A stretch of DNA of 64,000 nucleotides from Acidobacteriota bacterium (GTDB taxonomy: Bacteria; Acidobacteriota; Vicinamibacteria; Vicinamibacterales; UBA8438): the NCBI GenBank assembly GCA_009861545.1, contig VXME01000061.1, forward strand, positions 39,547 to 103,546, read 5' to 3'. Under the pieces are notes generated by a model. The model had not been told where the DNA came from. It did not search any database and saw only the letters and a program-made list of their open reading frames with translations. Position 1 is the stretch's first letter, and the number at the start of each line of letters is the position of its first letter. Of this stretch, positions 8,637-18,800 are shown in pieces. A program made the position numbers and the translations under genes.

Positions 8637-11362
8637 CTGCCCGCGATCGTGCCCCGTTCCTGCTCCGGCTGGCGGTTCGCCTCCTCCCCGCCGAGGTGCG
8701 GGCGGACGTGCTCGGCGACCTGCTCGAGCACTGGTCACAGGACGTCGGCCGCCGCCCCCGGGCGGCTCGGTGTCTGTGGCTGATGCGACAGCCCGTCGCG
8801 GCGCTGCTCGCCCGGCTGCGATTCGGACACGATGAAGAGGGCTCGATCTCCCTGGCATCGTGGGGCGAACTCGGCATCTCGCGGCTCGACCTCAAGCTCG
8901 GGATCCGGATGCTCGTGAAGCACCCGGGGCTCACGCTGGTGGTGGTCTTCGCCCTCGGGATCGGCATCCCGGCGAGCCTGACCCCCCATCATCTCATCGA
9001 CGCCGTCCTCGACGAGTCTCCTCCCTTCGATCAGGGCGACCAGGTCGTCGGCGTGGTGGGTTTCAACCAGGAGCCCGGCAGACAGGAGCTGCTGCGTCTC
9101 GGCGACTACGAGTCCCTGCGGACGCGCCTCATCTCGTTCGCATTCGTCGGGGCCGCGCTGCTCCGGCAGGTGAACGTGATCTCGGACGACGGTCGGGCGG
9201 AGGGTGCACGGGGGGCGGAGATGAGCGCGTCATCGTTCGCGTTGACGAGAGTGCCGCCCGCGCTCGGACGCGCGCTCACGGCGGCGGACGAGGTGGTCGG
9301 GGCGCCCGAGGTCGTGGTGGTCGGCTACGACTACTGGCGGTCCCGGCTCGGCTCCCGTCCCGACGTCATCGGCTCCACGCTCCGGATCGGCGGTGTCCCC
9401 ACGACGGTCGTGGGCGTGATGCCCCAGGGCTTCGCGATGCCGAGTCGGGAGCAGCTCTGGCTGCCCCTGCGACGGCGAGCCATCGACTACGCCGACGGCC
9501 TGGGTCCCGCGGTGTGGATGTACGGCCGCCTGGAGGAAGGGACGTCGAGAGGCGAGGCGCGCGCGGAGCTCGCGGCCATCGGCATCCGTCACGATGTGCC
9601 GGACTATCGCGGACTGGTTCGGGCCGATGCGGTGGCGTTCTCGGGACTGAGCATCGGGACGCCGACGGGCGTGCTGGCGGCGTTTCTCCTCATCGCCCAG
9701 GGCGTGCCGCTCGTCCTGCTGCTGATCGCGTGCGGCAACGTCGCGATCCTGCTGCTCGCACGGACGGCGAACCGTTCGAGCGAGTTCGCGCTGCGGACCG
9801 CGCTCGGCGCCAGCCGGCCTCGCATCGTCGCGCAACTCTTCGTCGAGACGCTCGTCCTGGCCCTTCTCGCGACCGGCGTCGGCCTGCTGGGCCTCCACCT
9901 GATCGTGGAGCGTGTGACGCCCAACCTCGATCTTCCGTTCTGGGTGGATCTGGGCGTGACCCCCGAGGTCGCGATGGAGGCGCTCGCGCTCGGCGTCGCG
10001 AGCGCGGTGTTCGCCGGCGTCCTGCCGGCGCTGCGGGCCACCGGGTCCTCGCCTCAGCGCACCCTGCAGGAGGCGGGGGGCGGCCTGGGCGGCTTCCGCT
10101 TCGGCCGTGTCACGGGCGCCCTGATCATCGCCGAGGTGGGGCTGGGCGTCGGCGCCCTGTTCGCGGCGGGGATGACGTATCGCATGTTCAGCGCGATCGA
10201 CCAGGAGACGAGCGTGGCGATGCAGACGAGCCGCGTGCTGGTCGCGTCGATCGACGTCCCGTCCTCAGGGCAGCCGGGAGAGGGCCGCGACGGCGCCGAC
10301 GAGACCAGGATCGCGCGCATCGCATCGATGCAGGAGGCGCTCGCGCGCGAGTTGGCGGCCCGGCCCGGGGTCAGGAGCTGGGCGTTCTCGGACGCTACCC
10401 CCGGAGACGGACGAGCGGAGAGACGAGGACGAGTCGAGGGAGACGGAGCCCCTCCGGACTTCCCGGGACTCCCGGTGGTCACGTCCCGGGTCGAGCCGGG
10501 CTTCTTCGGCACGCTCGGCATCGAGCCCCTCTACGGGCGGACGTTCGACCGGGGAGATGTCCCTTTCGAGGTCGGTCAGACACCGACCCGGGTTCTCGTG
10601 AACACGAAGTTCCTCGACCGCCGGGGCATCGAGTACCGCAGCGCCGTGGGGCGAACGATGCGCATCTCGGACCCGGGAGAGGCGCCCACCGGCCCGTGGA
10701 TGGAGATCGTCGGCGTGGTGCCCGACCTGGAGGCGAGCCTCGGGCAGGCTATCTTCGACGGCACGCCGATGGCCTACCTGCCCGCCGTCCCCGGAGGCGT
10801 GCATCCACTCACGCTGGTCATCGATCTCGGCGCCAACCCGACGGCCTTCGCGCCCGTGCTGCGCAGACTGCTCGTGGACGCGGACCCGACCGCGATCCTC
10901 GGCGACGTCGTCGCCTTGGACGCGCTCCCGAACACGGCGGCCCTGGTGCAGCGGACGGCATCCGGGATCCTCGTGGGTCTCTCCCTGATCGCCATCGTCC
11001 TTTCGACCGCGGCCCTGTACGCGCTCATGTCGTTCACGGTCGCCCGGCGCACCCGGGAGATCGGCGTGCGCATCGCCCTCGGCGGGAGATCGAGCCGGAT
11101 CGTCGCGTCGATCGCGCGTCGATCGCTCCTCCAACTCCTGTTCGGGGTCATGCTCGGGACCGGGTTCTGGGCCCTCGTCTTCACGCGGCTCGGCGCGATC
11201 GGCGCGTTCCAGGGCGAGCTCGGGGTCGCAGTGCAGTCCTGGCCGTACGTGCTGTCGATGACGGCCGCGATCGTCGTGACGACCGGCCTGTTGGCCTGCC
11301 TCGCGCCCACGCTGAGAGGGCTCAGAATCCGCCCGCTGGAGGCGCTGCGGGTCGACGCGTAG
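8633..11362 (+). CDS. ADOP-type ABC transporter permease (MacB/FtsX-like)
   Basis: ATG at 8633 overlapping the padR stop; 909 residues. Residues about 1-70 form the extra N-terminal region found in ADOP proteins (LPAEVRADVLGDLLEHW). Then come a first transmembrane helix (GLTLVVVFALGIGIPASL), a MacB-type periplasmic domain, a FtsX block of three helices around 360-460, a second periplasmic domain, and a C-terminal FtsX block ending PLEALRVDA. The family is known as acidobacterial duplicated orphan permeases: both MacB-like halves are fused and there is no ATPase next to them. Probably exports or senses lipophilic compounds. No ATPase gene is found nearby. Confidence 0.9.
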   Translation: MTARDRAPFLLRLAVRLLPAEVRADVLGDLLEHWSQDVGRRPRAARCLWLMRQPVAALLARLRFGHDEEGSISLASWGELGISRLDLKLGIRMLVKHPGLTLVVVFALGIGIPASLTPHHLIDAVLDESPPFDQGDQVVGVVGFNQEPGRQELLRLGDYESLRTRLISFAFVGAALLRQVNVISDDGRAEGARGAEMSASSFALTRVPPALGRALTAADEVVGAPEVVVVGYDYWRSRLGSRPDVIGSTLRIGGVPTTVVGVMPQGFAMPSREQLWLPLRRRAIDYADGLGPAVWMYGRLEEGTSRGEARAELAAIGIRHDVPDYRGLVRADAVAFSGLSIGTPTGVLAAFLLIAQGVPLVLLLIACGNVAILLLARTANRSSEFALRTALGASRPRIVAQLFVETLVLALLATGVGLLGLHLIVERVTPNLDLPFWVDLGVTPEVAMEALALGVASAVFAGVLPALRATGSSPQRTLQEAGGGLGGFRFGRVTGALIIAEVGLGVGALFAAGMTYRMFSAIDQETSVAMQTSRVLVASIDVPSSGQPGEGRDGADETRIARIASMQEALARELAARPGVRSWAFSDATPGDGRAERRGRVEGDGAPPDFPGLPVVTSRVEPGFFGTLGIEPLYGRTFDRGDVPFEVGQTPTRVLVNTKFLDRRGIEYRSAVGRTMRISDPGEAPTGPWMEIVGVVPDLEASLGQAIFDGTPMAYLPAVPGGVHPLTLVIDLGANPTAFAPVLRRLLVDADPTAILGDVVALDALPNTAALVQRTASGILVGLSLIAIVLSTAALYALMSFTVARRTREIGVRIALGGRSSRIVASIARRSLLQLLFGVMLGTGFWALVFTRLGAIGAFQGELGVAVQSWPYVLSMTAAIVVTTGLLACLAPTLRGLRIRPLEALRVDA

Positions 11363-11497
11363 CCTGCAGGGTGGGCCTATCGTGGCGGGGTCGACGGTGC
11401 ACACCGCCGCATCGAGACGCGGGGGCGCGGTCCTCAACGGGAACTGCCCGTGGCAAGCGATCGCTACGGCCGCCGCCGCGGCGGTCGGGGCCGCGGT

Positions 11498-12832
11498 CTA
11501 CACGCCCGTCAGACGCTCCACGCTGAGCCGACCGTCGCTCTTCCCCAGCCGCTCGACGGGAACCCCCAGCTTGTCCATCAGGGTCACCAGCAGGTTCGGC
11601 ATCAGCGGGTCGCCCTGGTAGCGGATGTGGCGTCCGCCCTCGAGCTGTCCCGCGCATCCCCCGAGCAGCAGAACCGGCAGATTGAGCGGGCTGTGCGCGT
11701 TGCTGTCGGACATGCCGCAGCCGTAGAGGAGCAGCATGTTGTCGAGCAGCGATCCGTCGCCGTCCGGTGTCGAGCGGAGCTTCGCCAGGTAGTCGGCGAA
11801 CATCGACGCGTGATACGCGTTGATCTTGGACATCGACGCGATCTTCTCGGGGTTGTACTCGTGGTGTGAGAGCGGGTGGTGCGCGTCGGCGATGCCGATC
11901 TCGGTGTAGGTCCGCGAGCTCACCTCGCGCCCCAGCATGAACGAGGTCACGCGGGTCAGGTCCGTCTGGTGGGCCAGCACCTGCAGGTCGAACATCAGCG
12001 CGACGTGGTCGGCGAACGTGGCGGGAATGCCCTCCGGCTGGGCCAACTCCGGCAGGTCGAAGTCCTGCCGCTGCTCGGCCCGCTCGATGCGCCGTTCGAT
12101 GTCGCGCACGCCCTCGAGGTACTCGTCGACCTTGAGGCTGTCGGCCGGCCCGACCTCGCGCTTGAGGTCGGCGACCTTGCCGGTCACGGAGTCGAGGATC
12201 GAGCGGTCGCGCGCCATGCGGGCGCGGCGGACGGCGGGATCGGTGCTCCCGCTGTCGCCGAACATCTGCTCGAACACCACGCGCGGGTTGTTCTCCATCG
12301 GCAGCGGCGTGGTCCGGCTGCGCCAGCAGATGGTGTTGGTGTAAACGCAGCTGTGGTTGCCGCTGCACTGGCCGGCGTTGGCCCGGCTGTCGATGGCGAG
12401 CTGGAGCGACCCCAGCTCGGTGTGCCGGCCGTACTCCCGGGCCAGGAGCTGGTCCATGGAGATATCGGCCACCGGCGCCGTCTCGCCGGCGACGCCCGCC
12501 GCCCCGGTCAGGAAGGTCGTCGACGCCCCGGCGTGGGCCGGGGTCCAGTAGCCCCGGAGGCCCGAGACCACCGTCATCTGGTCCCTGAACGCCGCCAGCG
12601 GATGGAGGATCGGGGTGAGCTCGAACCCCTTCCCTTCCTCGGCCGGTGTCCAGTACTCCATCGCGATGCCGTTGGGCACGTAGACGACGCCGAAGCGCCG
12701 GGTGGGCGCGGCCGCGGTTCGCGACAACGCCGACGCGGCGGGGACCATGGCGTCCAGCAGGGGCAGGGCCACCGCGGCGCCCAGCCCGCGCAGCACGGTT
12801 CGGCGGGGCAGCGACATCTTGGTGATGGTCAT
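11498..12832 (-). CDS. DUF1552 family Tat-exported protein
   Basis: 444 residues starting MTITKMSLPRRTVLRGLGAA, a twin-arginine signal. The body shows the DUF1552 pattern: RRFGVVYVPNGIAMEYWTP near the start, LDSVTGKVADLKREVG, YLEGVRDIERRIE, and SHHEYNPEKIASMSKINAYH towards the end, with LLYGCGMSDSNAHSPLNLP. Family function is unknown. In Acidobacteria, Planctomycetes and Verrucomicrobia it is nearly always next to a DUF1592-type haem protein, as here (next gene upstream on the same strand, 67 bases away). The pair is therefore one transcription unit. The internal short-reading candidates in this region are shadows. Confidence 0.88.
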   Translation of the reverse strand: MTITKMSLPRRTVLRGLGAAVALPLLDAMVPAASALSRTAAAPTRRFGVVYVPNGIAMEYWTPAEEGKGFELTPILHPLAAFRDQMTVVSGLRGYWTPAHAGASTTFLTGAAGVAGETAPVADISMDQLLAREYGRHTELGSLQLAIDSRANAGQCSGNHSCVYTNTICWRSRTTPLPMENNPRVVFEQMFGDSGSTDPAVRRARMARDRSILDSVTGKVADLKREVGPADSLKVDEYLEGVRDIERRIERAEQRQDFDLPELAQPEGIPATFADHVALMFDLQVLAHQTDLTRVTSFMLGREVSSRTYTEIGIADAHHPLSHHEYNPEKIASMSKINAYHASMFADYLAKLRSTPDGDGSLLDNMLLLYGCGMSDSNAHSPLNLPVLLLGGCAGQLEGGRHIRYQGDPLMPNLLVTLMDKLGVPVERLGKSDGRLSVERLTGV

Positions 12833-12899
12833 GATGGGAACCTTGTTCGTCGTAGTGGAACGATAGCCTACACCGCGCTACGGCGCAGTCTCCTGGACG

Positions 12900-15422
12900 C
12901 TACCGGCCGTCGGGGGGCAACCCCCCGGCCACCAGCGCCGGCTCGTCGGTTCGCGCGCGGCGCCACTGGAACGGCGCGCTCTTCACGATGCCGAGCACGA
13001 TCGAGGACCAACGATAGTCGTCGTCCGCGGCAGCGTGCAGAATCCGGCGCACCGCGGGACGGTCGGTGTACTCGAGTCCGCGGCCGAGCGCATAGGCCAG
13101 CAGCTTCTCGGTGACGGTGGCGGCGAAGTCCTCGCCCCGGTTCAGCAGCACGCGCCGCAGGCCCGCCGGCCCCTCGAACGCGACCCCGCTGGGCATCGTC
13201 GCCGACGCGTCTATCGGCTGGCCGGCCTCGCTGGTATCGCGCCAGATGCCGATCGCATCGAAGTTCTCGAGGGCGAAGCCGAGCGGATCCATCGGCGCGT
13301 GACAGCCCGCGCAGGCCGGGTTGGCGCGATGCCGTTCGAGCCGCTCGCGCACCGACGCCGGCTCGCCCCCCTCGCCGCGGTCCGGCAGCCCCGGCACGTT
13401 CGGCGGCGGCTCGGGCGGCGGCGCCCCCAGGATGGTCTCGAGCAGCCACTTCCCGCGCACCACCGGCGACGTCCGGTTGGGATAGGAGGTCACCATCAGG
13501 AGGCCGCCGTGGCCGAGGAGGCCGCCGCGCGGATGGTCGGGGTCGAGCGTCACCCGCCGGAAGCGGTCGCCGTAGATCCCGCGGATGCCGTAGTGCCGGG
13601 CCAGGCGTTCGTTGACGAACGTGTAGTTCGCGCTCAGCAGCTCGAGGAGGCTCCGGTCCTCGCGGATCGTGCTCTCGACGAACAACTCGGTCTCGCGCCG
13701 GAACGCCTCGCGCAGGTTCTCGTCGAACTCGGGATAGTCGGCCGACTCGCGCTCCTGCGACTCGAGGTTGCGCAGGCGCAGCCACTGGCTCGCGAAGTTG
13801 TCGACGAGGGCCTTCGAGCGGGCGTCGGCGAGCAGGCGGCGCGTCTGCCGCTCCAGCTCCGCCGGGTCGCCGAGGCGCCCGTCGGTCGCGGCCTCCAGCA
13901 GCTCGTCGTCGGGGATGCTGCTCCACAGGAAGAACGACAGCCGGGACGCCAGCTCCAGGTCGCCGAGGCGGTAGGGCGTCCCCGGCGCGGCGTCCTCCGG
14001 ATCGCGCTCGATGCGGAACAGGAACTCGGGGTCGACCAGCATCCGCTCCAGCGCGAACTGGATGCCGTCGTCGAAGCCGCCGTCACGCCGCCCGGCGCGG
14101 AAGAAGTCGAGCAGCCCCTCGACGTCCCCGTCGTCGACGGGCCGGCGGTACGCCCGGCGGGCCAGCTTGCCGAGAATGCGGCCGGCGCAGGCTTCCTCCT
14201 CTTCGGCCGTGGCCACCCCGTCAGGCCGGCAGACGAAGATCTCGCGGCGGCTCGGCGTGTCGCCGGGACCTTCGACGGTGTAAGGGCCGCCGATCGCGAC
14301 CTGCTCGACCGCCGCGTCCTCGTCGTACCGCTCGTCGACGAAGCGGCCGTAGCCCCGGTTGCGCGGCTGCAGCACCCCTTCCAGCTCGGCCGCCCGCCTC
14401 ACGAACGAGACGCCCACCGTCCGCTGGCCCGCCTTCGCCGGGAAGCGGACCTCCAGGTGGGCGTCGCCGGTGTTCATGTAGTACTCCCACTCGGGGTCCC
14501 CGACGATGTTCCCCGAGAAGCTCAGCGGGGCCATCTGCCCCACCGAGTCGGCGTCGCCGACCGCGAACCGCTCGACGCGGGCGCCGTCCACGCGCACGTC
14601 CAGCTCCTGGGGCGCCGCGTAGCCGATGATGTAGTCCGAGAAGTTCCGGTGGAGGCGGACCCGTATCGTGTACTCGCCGTCGACGGGGAAGTAGTGCCGA
14701 ATCGCGACGCCGCCGCGCGAGCCGAACGACAGCAGGTCGTCCTGCCGCTCGTCCTGCACCAGGCCGGGATGCACCCGGTAGGTCGCGACGGTGGGACCGA
14801 TGGGCGCTATGCCGACGGCGAGGCGGCTGATCCGGCGCGCGGCCGAGAGGTACCGTCCCACCAGGTCCGGCGAGATCGAGAGCACGTCGCCGTTGTTGTC
14901 GAAGCCGTGCTCGTAGGTGTCGTCGGCCGGCAACAGCTCGGCGACGTCGACGTCGACCGCGAGCAGGTCGCGGACCGCGGCGTGATACTCGGCCCGGTTC
15001 AGGCGATGGAACGTCTCGCCGCGGCCGGGGTCGGGACGGGCCAGGGCCACAGCGTCGATGGCCGTCTCCAGCCAGGCGGCAACGGTGCGGTACGTTTCCT
15101 CGGCCGGTCGCGGGTTGCCCGCGGGCGGCATCGTCCGCGCGCGCAACTTGACGATGACCTTCTCCCAGGTCTCGGCGTCGGCGCCGACGTCCGCGAGATC
15201 GTGCGTGTCGAGGGTCAGATCGGCCGTGCGCAGCCGGTCGTTGTGGCAGCGCACGCAGAACCGGTCGAGCGTTGCTCGAACCGAGTCTGCGGACGCAGCG
15301 ACCGCGGGCTCCGGGGCCTGGGCGATTGCGATGTGCGTGCCGCCGGAGGCGGCGAGCACGCCGATCAGGATCACGAGGACTCGGACCATGGAACCGGCTC
15401 CAGTCACCATCGACGCTTCCAT
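12900..15422 (-). CDS. DUF1587/DUF1592/DUF1588/DUF1585 c-type-haem protein
   Basis: About 840 residues. Three starts are possible: ATG at 15422, 15410 or 15389. The last gives the cleanest signal peptide (MVRVLVILIGVLAASGG) and has GGAG nine bases before it. After the signal comes a cytochrome c segment (RFCVRCH, haem motif CxxCH), then DUF1587 (FHRLNRAEYHAAVRDLL), DUF1595 and a carbohydrate-binding-like part, DUF1592 (LASRLSFFLWSSIPDDELL), DUF1588 with a second CxxCH (ACAGCHAPMDPLGFALENFD), and DUF1585 at the end (KLLAYALGRGLEYTDRPA). The family is periplasmic and of unknown function, proposed to work in polymer degradation. Operon with the DUF1552 gene downstream. Confidence 0.88.
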   Translation of the reverse strand: MEASMVTGAGSMVRVLVILIGVLAASGGTHIAIAQAPEPAVAASADSVRATLDRFCVRCHNDRLRTADLTLDTHDLADVGADAETWEKVIVKLRARTMPPAGNPRPAEETYRTVAAWLETAIDAVALARPDPGRGETFHRLNRAEYHAAVRDLLAVDVDVAELLPADDTYEHGFDNNGDVLSISPDLVGRYLSAARRISRLAVGIAPIGPTVATYRVHPGLVQDERQDDLLSFGSRGGVAIRHYFPVDGEYTIRVRLHRNFSDYIIGYAAPQELDVRVDGARVERFAVGDADSVGQMAPLSFSGNIVGDPEWEYYMNTGDAHLEVRFPAKAGQRTVGVSFVRRAAELEGVLQPRNRGYGRFVDERYDEDAAVEQVAIGGPYTVEGPGDTPSRREIFVCRPDGVATAEEEEACAGRILGKLARRAYRRPVDDGDVEGLLDFFRAGRRDGGFDDGIQFALERMLVDPEFLFRIERDPEDAAPGTPYRLGDLELASRLSFFLWSSIPDDELLEAATDGRLGDPAELERQTRRLLADARSKALVDNFASQWLRLRNLESQERESADYPEFDENLREAFRRETELFVESTIREDRSLLELLSANYTFVNERLARHYGIRGIYGDRFRRVTLDPDHPRGGLLGHGGLLMVTSYPNRTSPVVRGKWLLETILGAPPPEPPPNVPGLPDRGEGGEPASVRERLERHRANPACAGCHAPMDPLGFALENFDAIGIWRDTSEAGQPIDASATMPSGVAFEGPAGLRRVLLNRGEDFAATVTEKLLAYALGRGLEYTDRPAVRRILHAAADDDYRWSSIVLGIVKSAPFQWRRARTDEPALVAGGLPPDGR

Positions 15423-15547
15423 GCCGCGATCATACCGCCGAACGTCTGTGCTGGTGCCGTCTCCCTGACTCTTTCGAGGGGGAAGGCAATCGTCGGGTCT
15501 GGCCGGTCGGGTGGAGTGCGACTCTGGTTGCGCCGCCGGTTGTCGTG

Positions 15548-15745
15548 CTAAGGCGTCGGGGGTGTCACCGTGCCGGGCTTCACGAACGCTGCGATCAGCG
15601 TGTCGACCTTGCCTTCGAGCCGGGCGAGGCGCTCGCCCTGTCCGCGGACGTGGTCGTCGAGACGGGCGATCCGGGTGTCCATGCGGATGAACAGGCTGGC
15701 GATGGCTACTCCGACCGCGATGACGGACCATGCCTCGGGCGTCAT
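15548..15745 (-). CDS. Small membrane-anchored coiled-coil protein
   Basis: 65 residues from the ATG at 15745. One transmembrane helix (EAWSVIAVGVAIASLFI) is followed by a heptad-like segment (IARLDDHVRGQGERLARLEGKVDTLIAAF). No known function. A second gene of the same plan is at 55561. The start codon is six bases after a TAACAT hexamer and there is no Shine-Dalgarno sequence, so translation is probably leaderless. It lies between the two divergent haem-protein pairs. Confidence 0.6.
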   Translation of the reverse strand: MTPEAWSVIAVGVAIASLFIRMDTRIARLDDHVRGQGERLARLEGKVDTLIAAFVKPGTVTPPTP

Positions 15746-15751
15746 GTGCAA

Positions 15752-15781
15752 ATGTTATCACTATAGAACGAACGCTGTCAG
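15752..15781 (-). promoter_or_regulatory. Leaderless-type promoter of the small membrane protein
   Basis: On the minus strand: CTGACA (15781-15776), 18-base spacer, TAACAT (15757-15752), six bases, then ATG at 15745. The predicted transcription start falls on the start codon. Confidence 0.55.
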
Positions 15782-15858
15782 TCTCCCGTCAGACCCGCAT
15801 ACGAACTGCCCAAGGCCCGGGAGATCCGTCGCCCCGCCGGCGGGGTGTGATCGGGAGC

Positions 15859-15887
15859 TTGGTCCGCAAACAGGCCTGCGGTACACT
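15859..15887 (+). promoter_or_regulatory. Promoter just upstream of the DUF1549/DUF1553 gene
   Basis: TTGGTC (15859-15864), 17-base spacer, TACACT (15882-15887). The ATG at 15898 is ten bases after the -10, so the leader would be only about four bases and there is no ribosome site. Confidence 0.5.
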
Positions 15888-15897
15888 GCCGCCGTCA

Positions 15898-18800
15898 ATG
15901 ATGCACACACATTTCCGGGCGCTGGACGCCACGATCCGGGTCGGCTTGCTGCTCGCTTTGGGCGCTCTTCTCGTGCTGGCCGCGGGCGCCGCCGCCCCGG
16001 CGCGCGGGCAGGAGTTCCCGCCGGAGGACCTAGAGCACTTCGAGTCGAGGATCCGCCCGGTGCTCGCCGAGCGCTGCTACCAGTGCCACGGCGCCGATGC
16101 CGAGCGCATCTTCGGCGGACTGGTGCTGGTGGACGCCGCCGGGGTCCGCGCGGGCGGCGACAGCGGCGCCGTCGTCGTGCCCGGCGCGCCGGACGACAGC
16201 CTGTTGATCGACGTCATCCGCTACGACGGACCGATCAGGATGCCGCCCGACGGCCGGCTGCCGGCCGCGGTGGTCGCCGACTTCGAGCGCTGGGTGGCCC
16301 GCGGCGCGGTGGACCCGCGCGTTTCCGACGTCCCGGTCGTCGCGGCCCGGTCCGACAGCGGGGCCGCCTACGACTTCGGTCCGGGCCGCGAGCACTGGGC
16401 GTACCGGCCGATGGCCCGTCCCGAGCCGCCCGCCGTCGGCGACCCGGCCTGGGCGCGCAACGCGATCGACCGGTTCGTCCTGGCCCGGCTGGAGGCGGAG
16501 GGGCTGACCCCGGTCGCCTCCGCCGGCAAGCGGCAACTGCTGCGGCGGGTCACGTTCGACCTGACGGGCCTGCCGCCGACCCCGGCCGAGGTCGACGCGT
16601 TCCTCGCCGACGAGCGTCCCGACGCCTACGAGCGGGTGGTCGAGCGGCTGCTGGCGTCGCCCCGCTACGGCGAGCGCTGGGGACGGCACTGGCTCGACGT
16701 CGCCCGCTACGCCGACTCGAACGGGCTGGACGAGAACATCGCGCACCCGAACGCGTTCCGCTACCGCGACTGGGTCATCGACGCGTTCAACGCCGACAAG
16801 CCCTACGACCGGTTCGTGCAGGAGCAGATTGCCGGCGACCTGCTGCCGGCGGCCGGCGACGAGGAGCGGTTCTCGAGTCTCGCCGCGACCGGATTCCTGA
16901 CCCTCGGCGCGAAGGTGCTGGCCGAGCAGGACGTCGACAAGATGGTCATCGACATCGTCGACGAGCAGGTGAACGTCATCGGCCGGTCGTTCCTCGCCGA
17001 GCCCGTCGGCTGCGCCCGCTGCCACGACCACAAGTTCGACCCGATTCCCACCGCCGACTACTACGCGCTGGCCGGCATCCTGCGCTCGACCAGGACGATG
17101 GTGGGCGAAAACCGCGTCGGCCGGTGGGTCGAGCGGCCGCTGGCCGACGAGGAGACCGTCGCCCGCTACGAGGCGGCGCAGGAGCTGGTCGAAGCGGCGC
17201 AGGAGGCGGTCGACGATCTCGTCGACGCGCAGAACGAGGATCTGCGGCGGCCGCGGCGGCAGGCCCTGGCCGCCTATCTCCTCGCGGCGGAGGAAGCCTA
17301 CCCGGCGTGGGGCGACGACGAGGAGAGCCAGCGCCGGGGGAACGAGGAGATCGCCGGGATCGCAAGCCGCGAGGGCCTCGAGGCCGCGGTGCTCGAGCGC
17401 TGGGTCCGGGCCTTCTTCCGCTATCGCGAGGGTCCGCCGGTGCAGGGCGACGGCCCCAACCCGAGCGTCGTCTTCCAGATCTGGAACGCCTACGCGGCGG
17501 CCCCGCCGGAGCGCTATCAGGAAGTCACCGACGAGTTGCGGGCGCTGATCGCCTCCGAGAAGGTCCTCATCGCGCCCCTGACCCGGAGCCTGGTTCGGGG
17601 GCCCGCGCCGCGGAGCCTGGAAGAGGTCGCGTGGCGGTACTCGAGCCTGTTCGCGGTGATCGAGATCGCCTGGGACCAGCACCTCCAGCGGCTGGGCCTC
17701 GAGGACGAGGAAGCGCTCACGCCGGCCGACTTCAGGCTCCCGCGCGAACAGGAGGAGCTGCGCCGGCTCGTCTACGACGGGCGGCTGTGCATCCTCTGCC
17801 TCGACCAGGAGGCGGAGGAGGCCCTCTACCCGCCCGACGCGGTCGCCGAGGTCGCCCGGCTGCGGACCGTCGTCGAGGAGCGCGAGGCGGCCTCGCCGCC
17901 CGAGCCGCCTTACGCGATGTCGGTCGAGGAGGGCGAGATCGTCGATCTCCCCGTCCACATCCGCGGCAGCCACCTGAACCTGGCCGACACCCCGCAACCG
18001 CGCGGGTTCCTGCGCGTCACCGATCACATCGTGCCGCCGCCGCCGATTCCGGCCGACGCGAGCGGGCGGCTCGAGCTGGCCCGCTGGATCACACACCCCG
18101 AGCACCCGCTCACGGCGCGGGTCATGGCCAATCGCATCTGGCACTGGCACTTCGGGCGCGGCCTCGTCGACACGCCGAGCAACTTCGGCGCCACGGGCTC
18201 GGTCCCCACGCATCCGGAGCTGCTCGACTGGCTGGCGCGGCGCTTCGTCGACGGCGGGTGGTCGGTCAAGGCGCTGCACCGCGAGATCCTGCTCTCCAGC
18301 ACCTACCGGCTCGGCGCCGGCTACGACGCGGCGAACGCGGCGGTCGATCCCGGCAACCGGCTGCACTGGCGGATGAACCGCCGGCGGCTCGAGGTCGAGC
18401 CGATCCGCGACGCGCTGCTGCAGGTGGCGGGCACCCTCGACCTGACGATGGGCGGCCGCGTGGAAGAGTACAACCAGCGCGGCTACGTCTTCAGCGAGGG
18501 CAACACGTTCGGGCGGTTCGCCTTCTACGGGGCCCCGCGCCGCTCGGTCTACATGCCGGTGGTGCGCAACGCCATCTACGAGATATTCGCCGGCTTCGAC
18601 TTCGGCAACGCCAGCGACTCGGTCGGCGCCCGTCCGGCGACGGTGGTGCCGTCCCAGGCGCTGCTGATGATGAACAGCGCGTTCGTCGAGGAGCGGGCGG
18701 GCGAGTTCGCCGGGCGGCTGCTGGCGATGCAAGTGGAGAGCGACGCGGCGCGGGTCGAGCGGGCGTTCGTCGAGGCCTACGGCCGGCCGGCCGCCGACGT

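Noticed and set aside
8155..8967. Minus-strand frame overlapping padR and the ADOP start
   Set aside because: Low-complexity composition and full overlap with two well-supported plus-strand genes.
11363..11497. GC-rich inverted repeats between the convergent ADOP and DUF1552 genes as an intrinsic terminator
   Set aside because: Short, imperfect stems made of CCG/CGG runs and no T-tract; not distinguishable from background in this composition.
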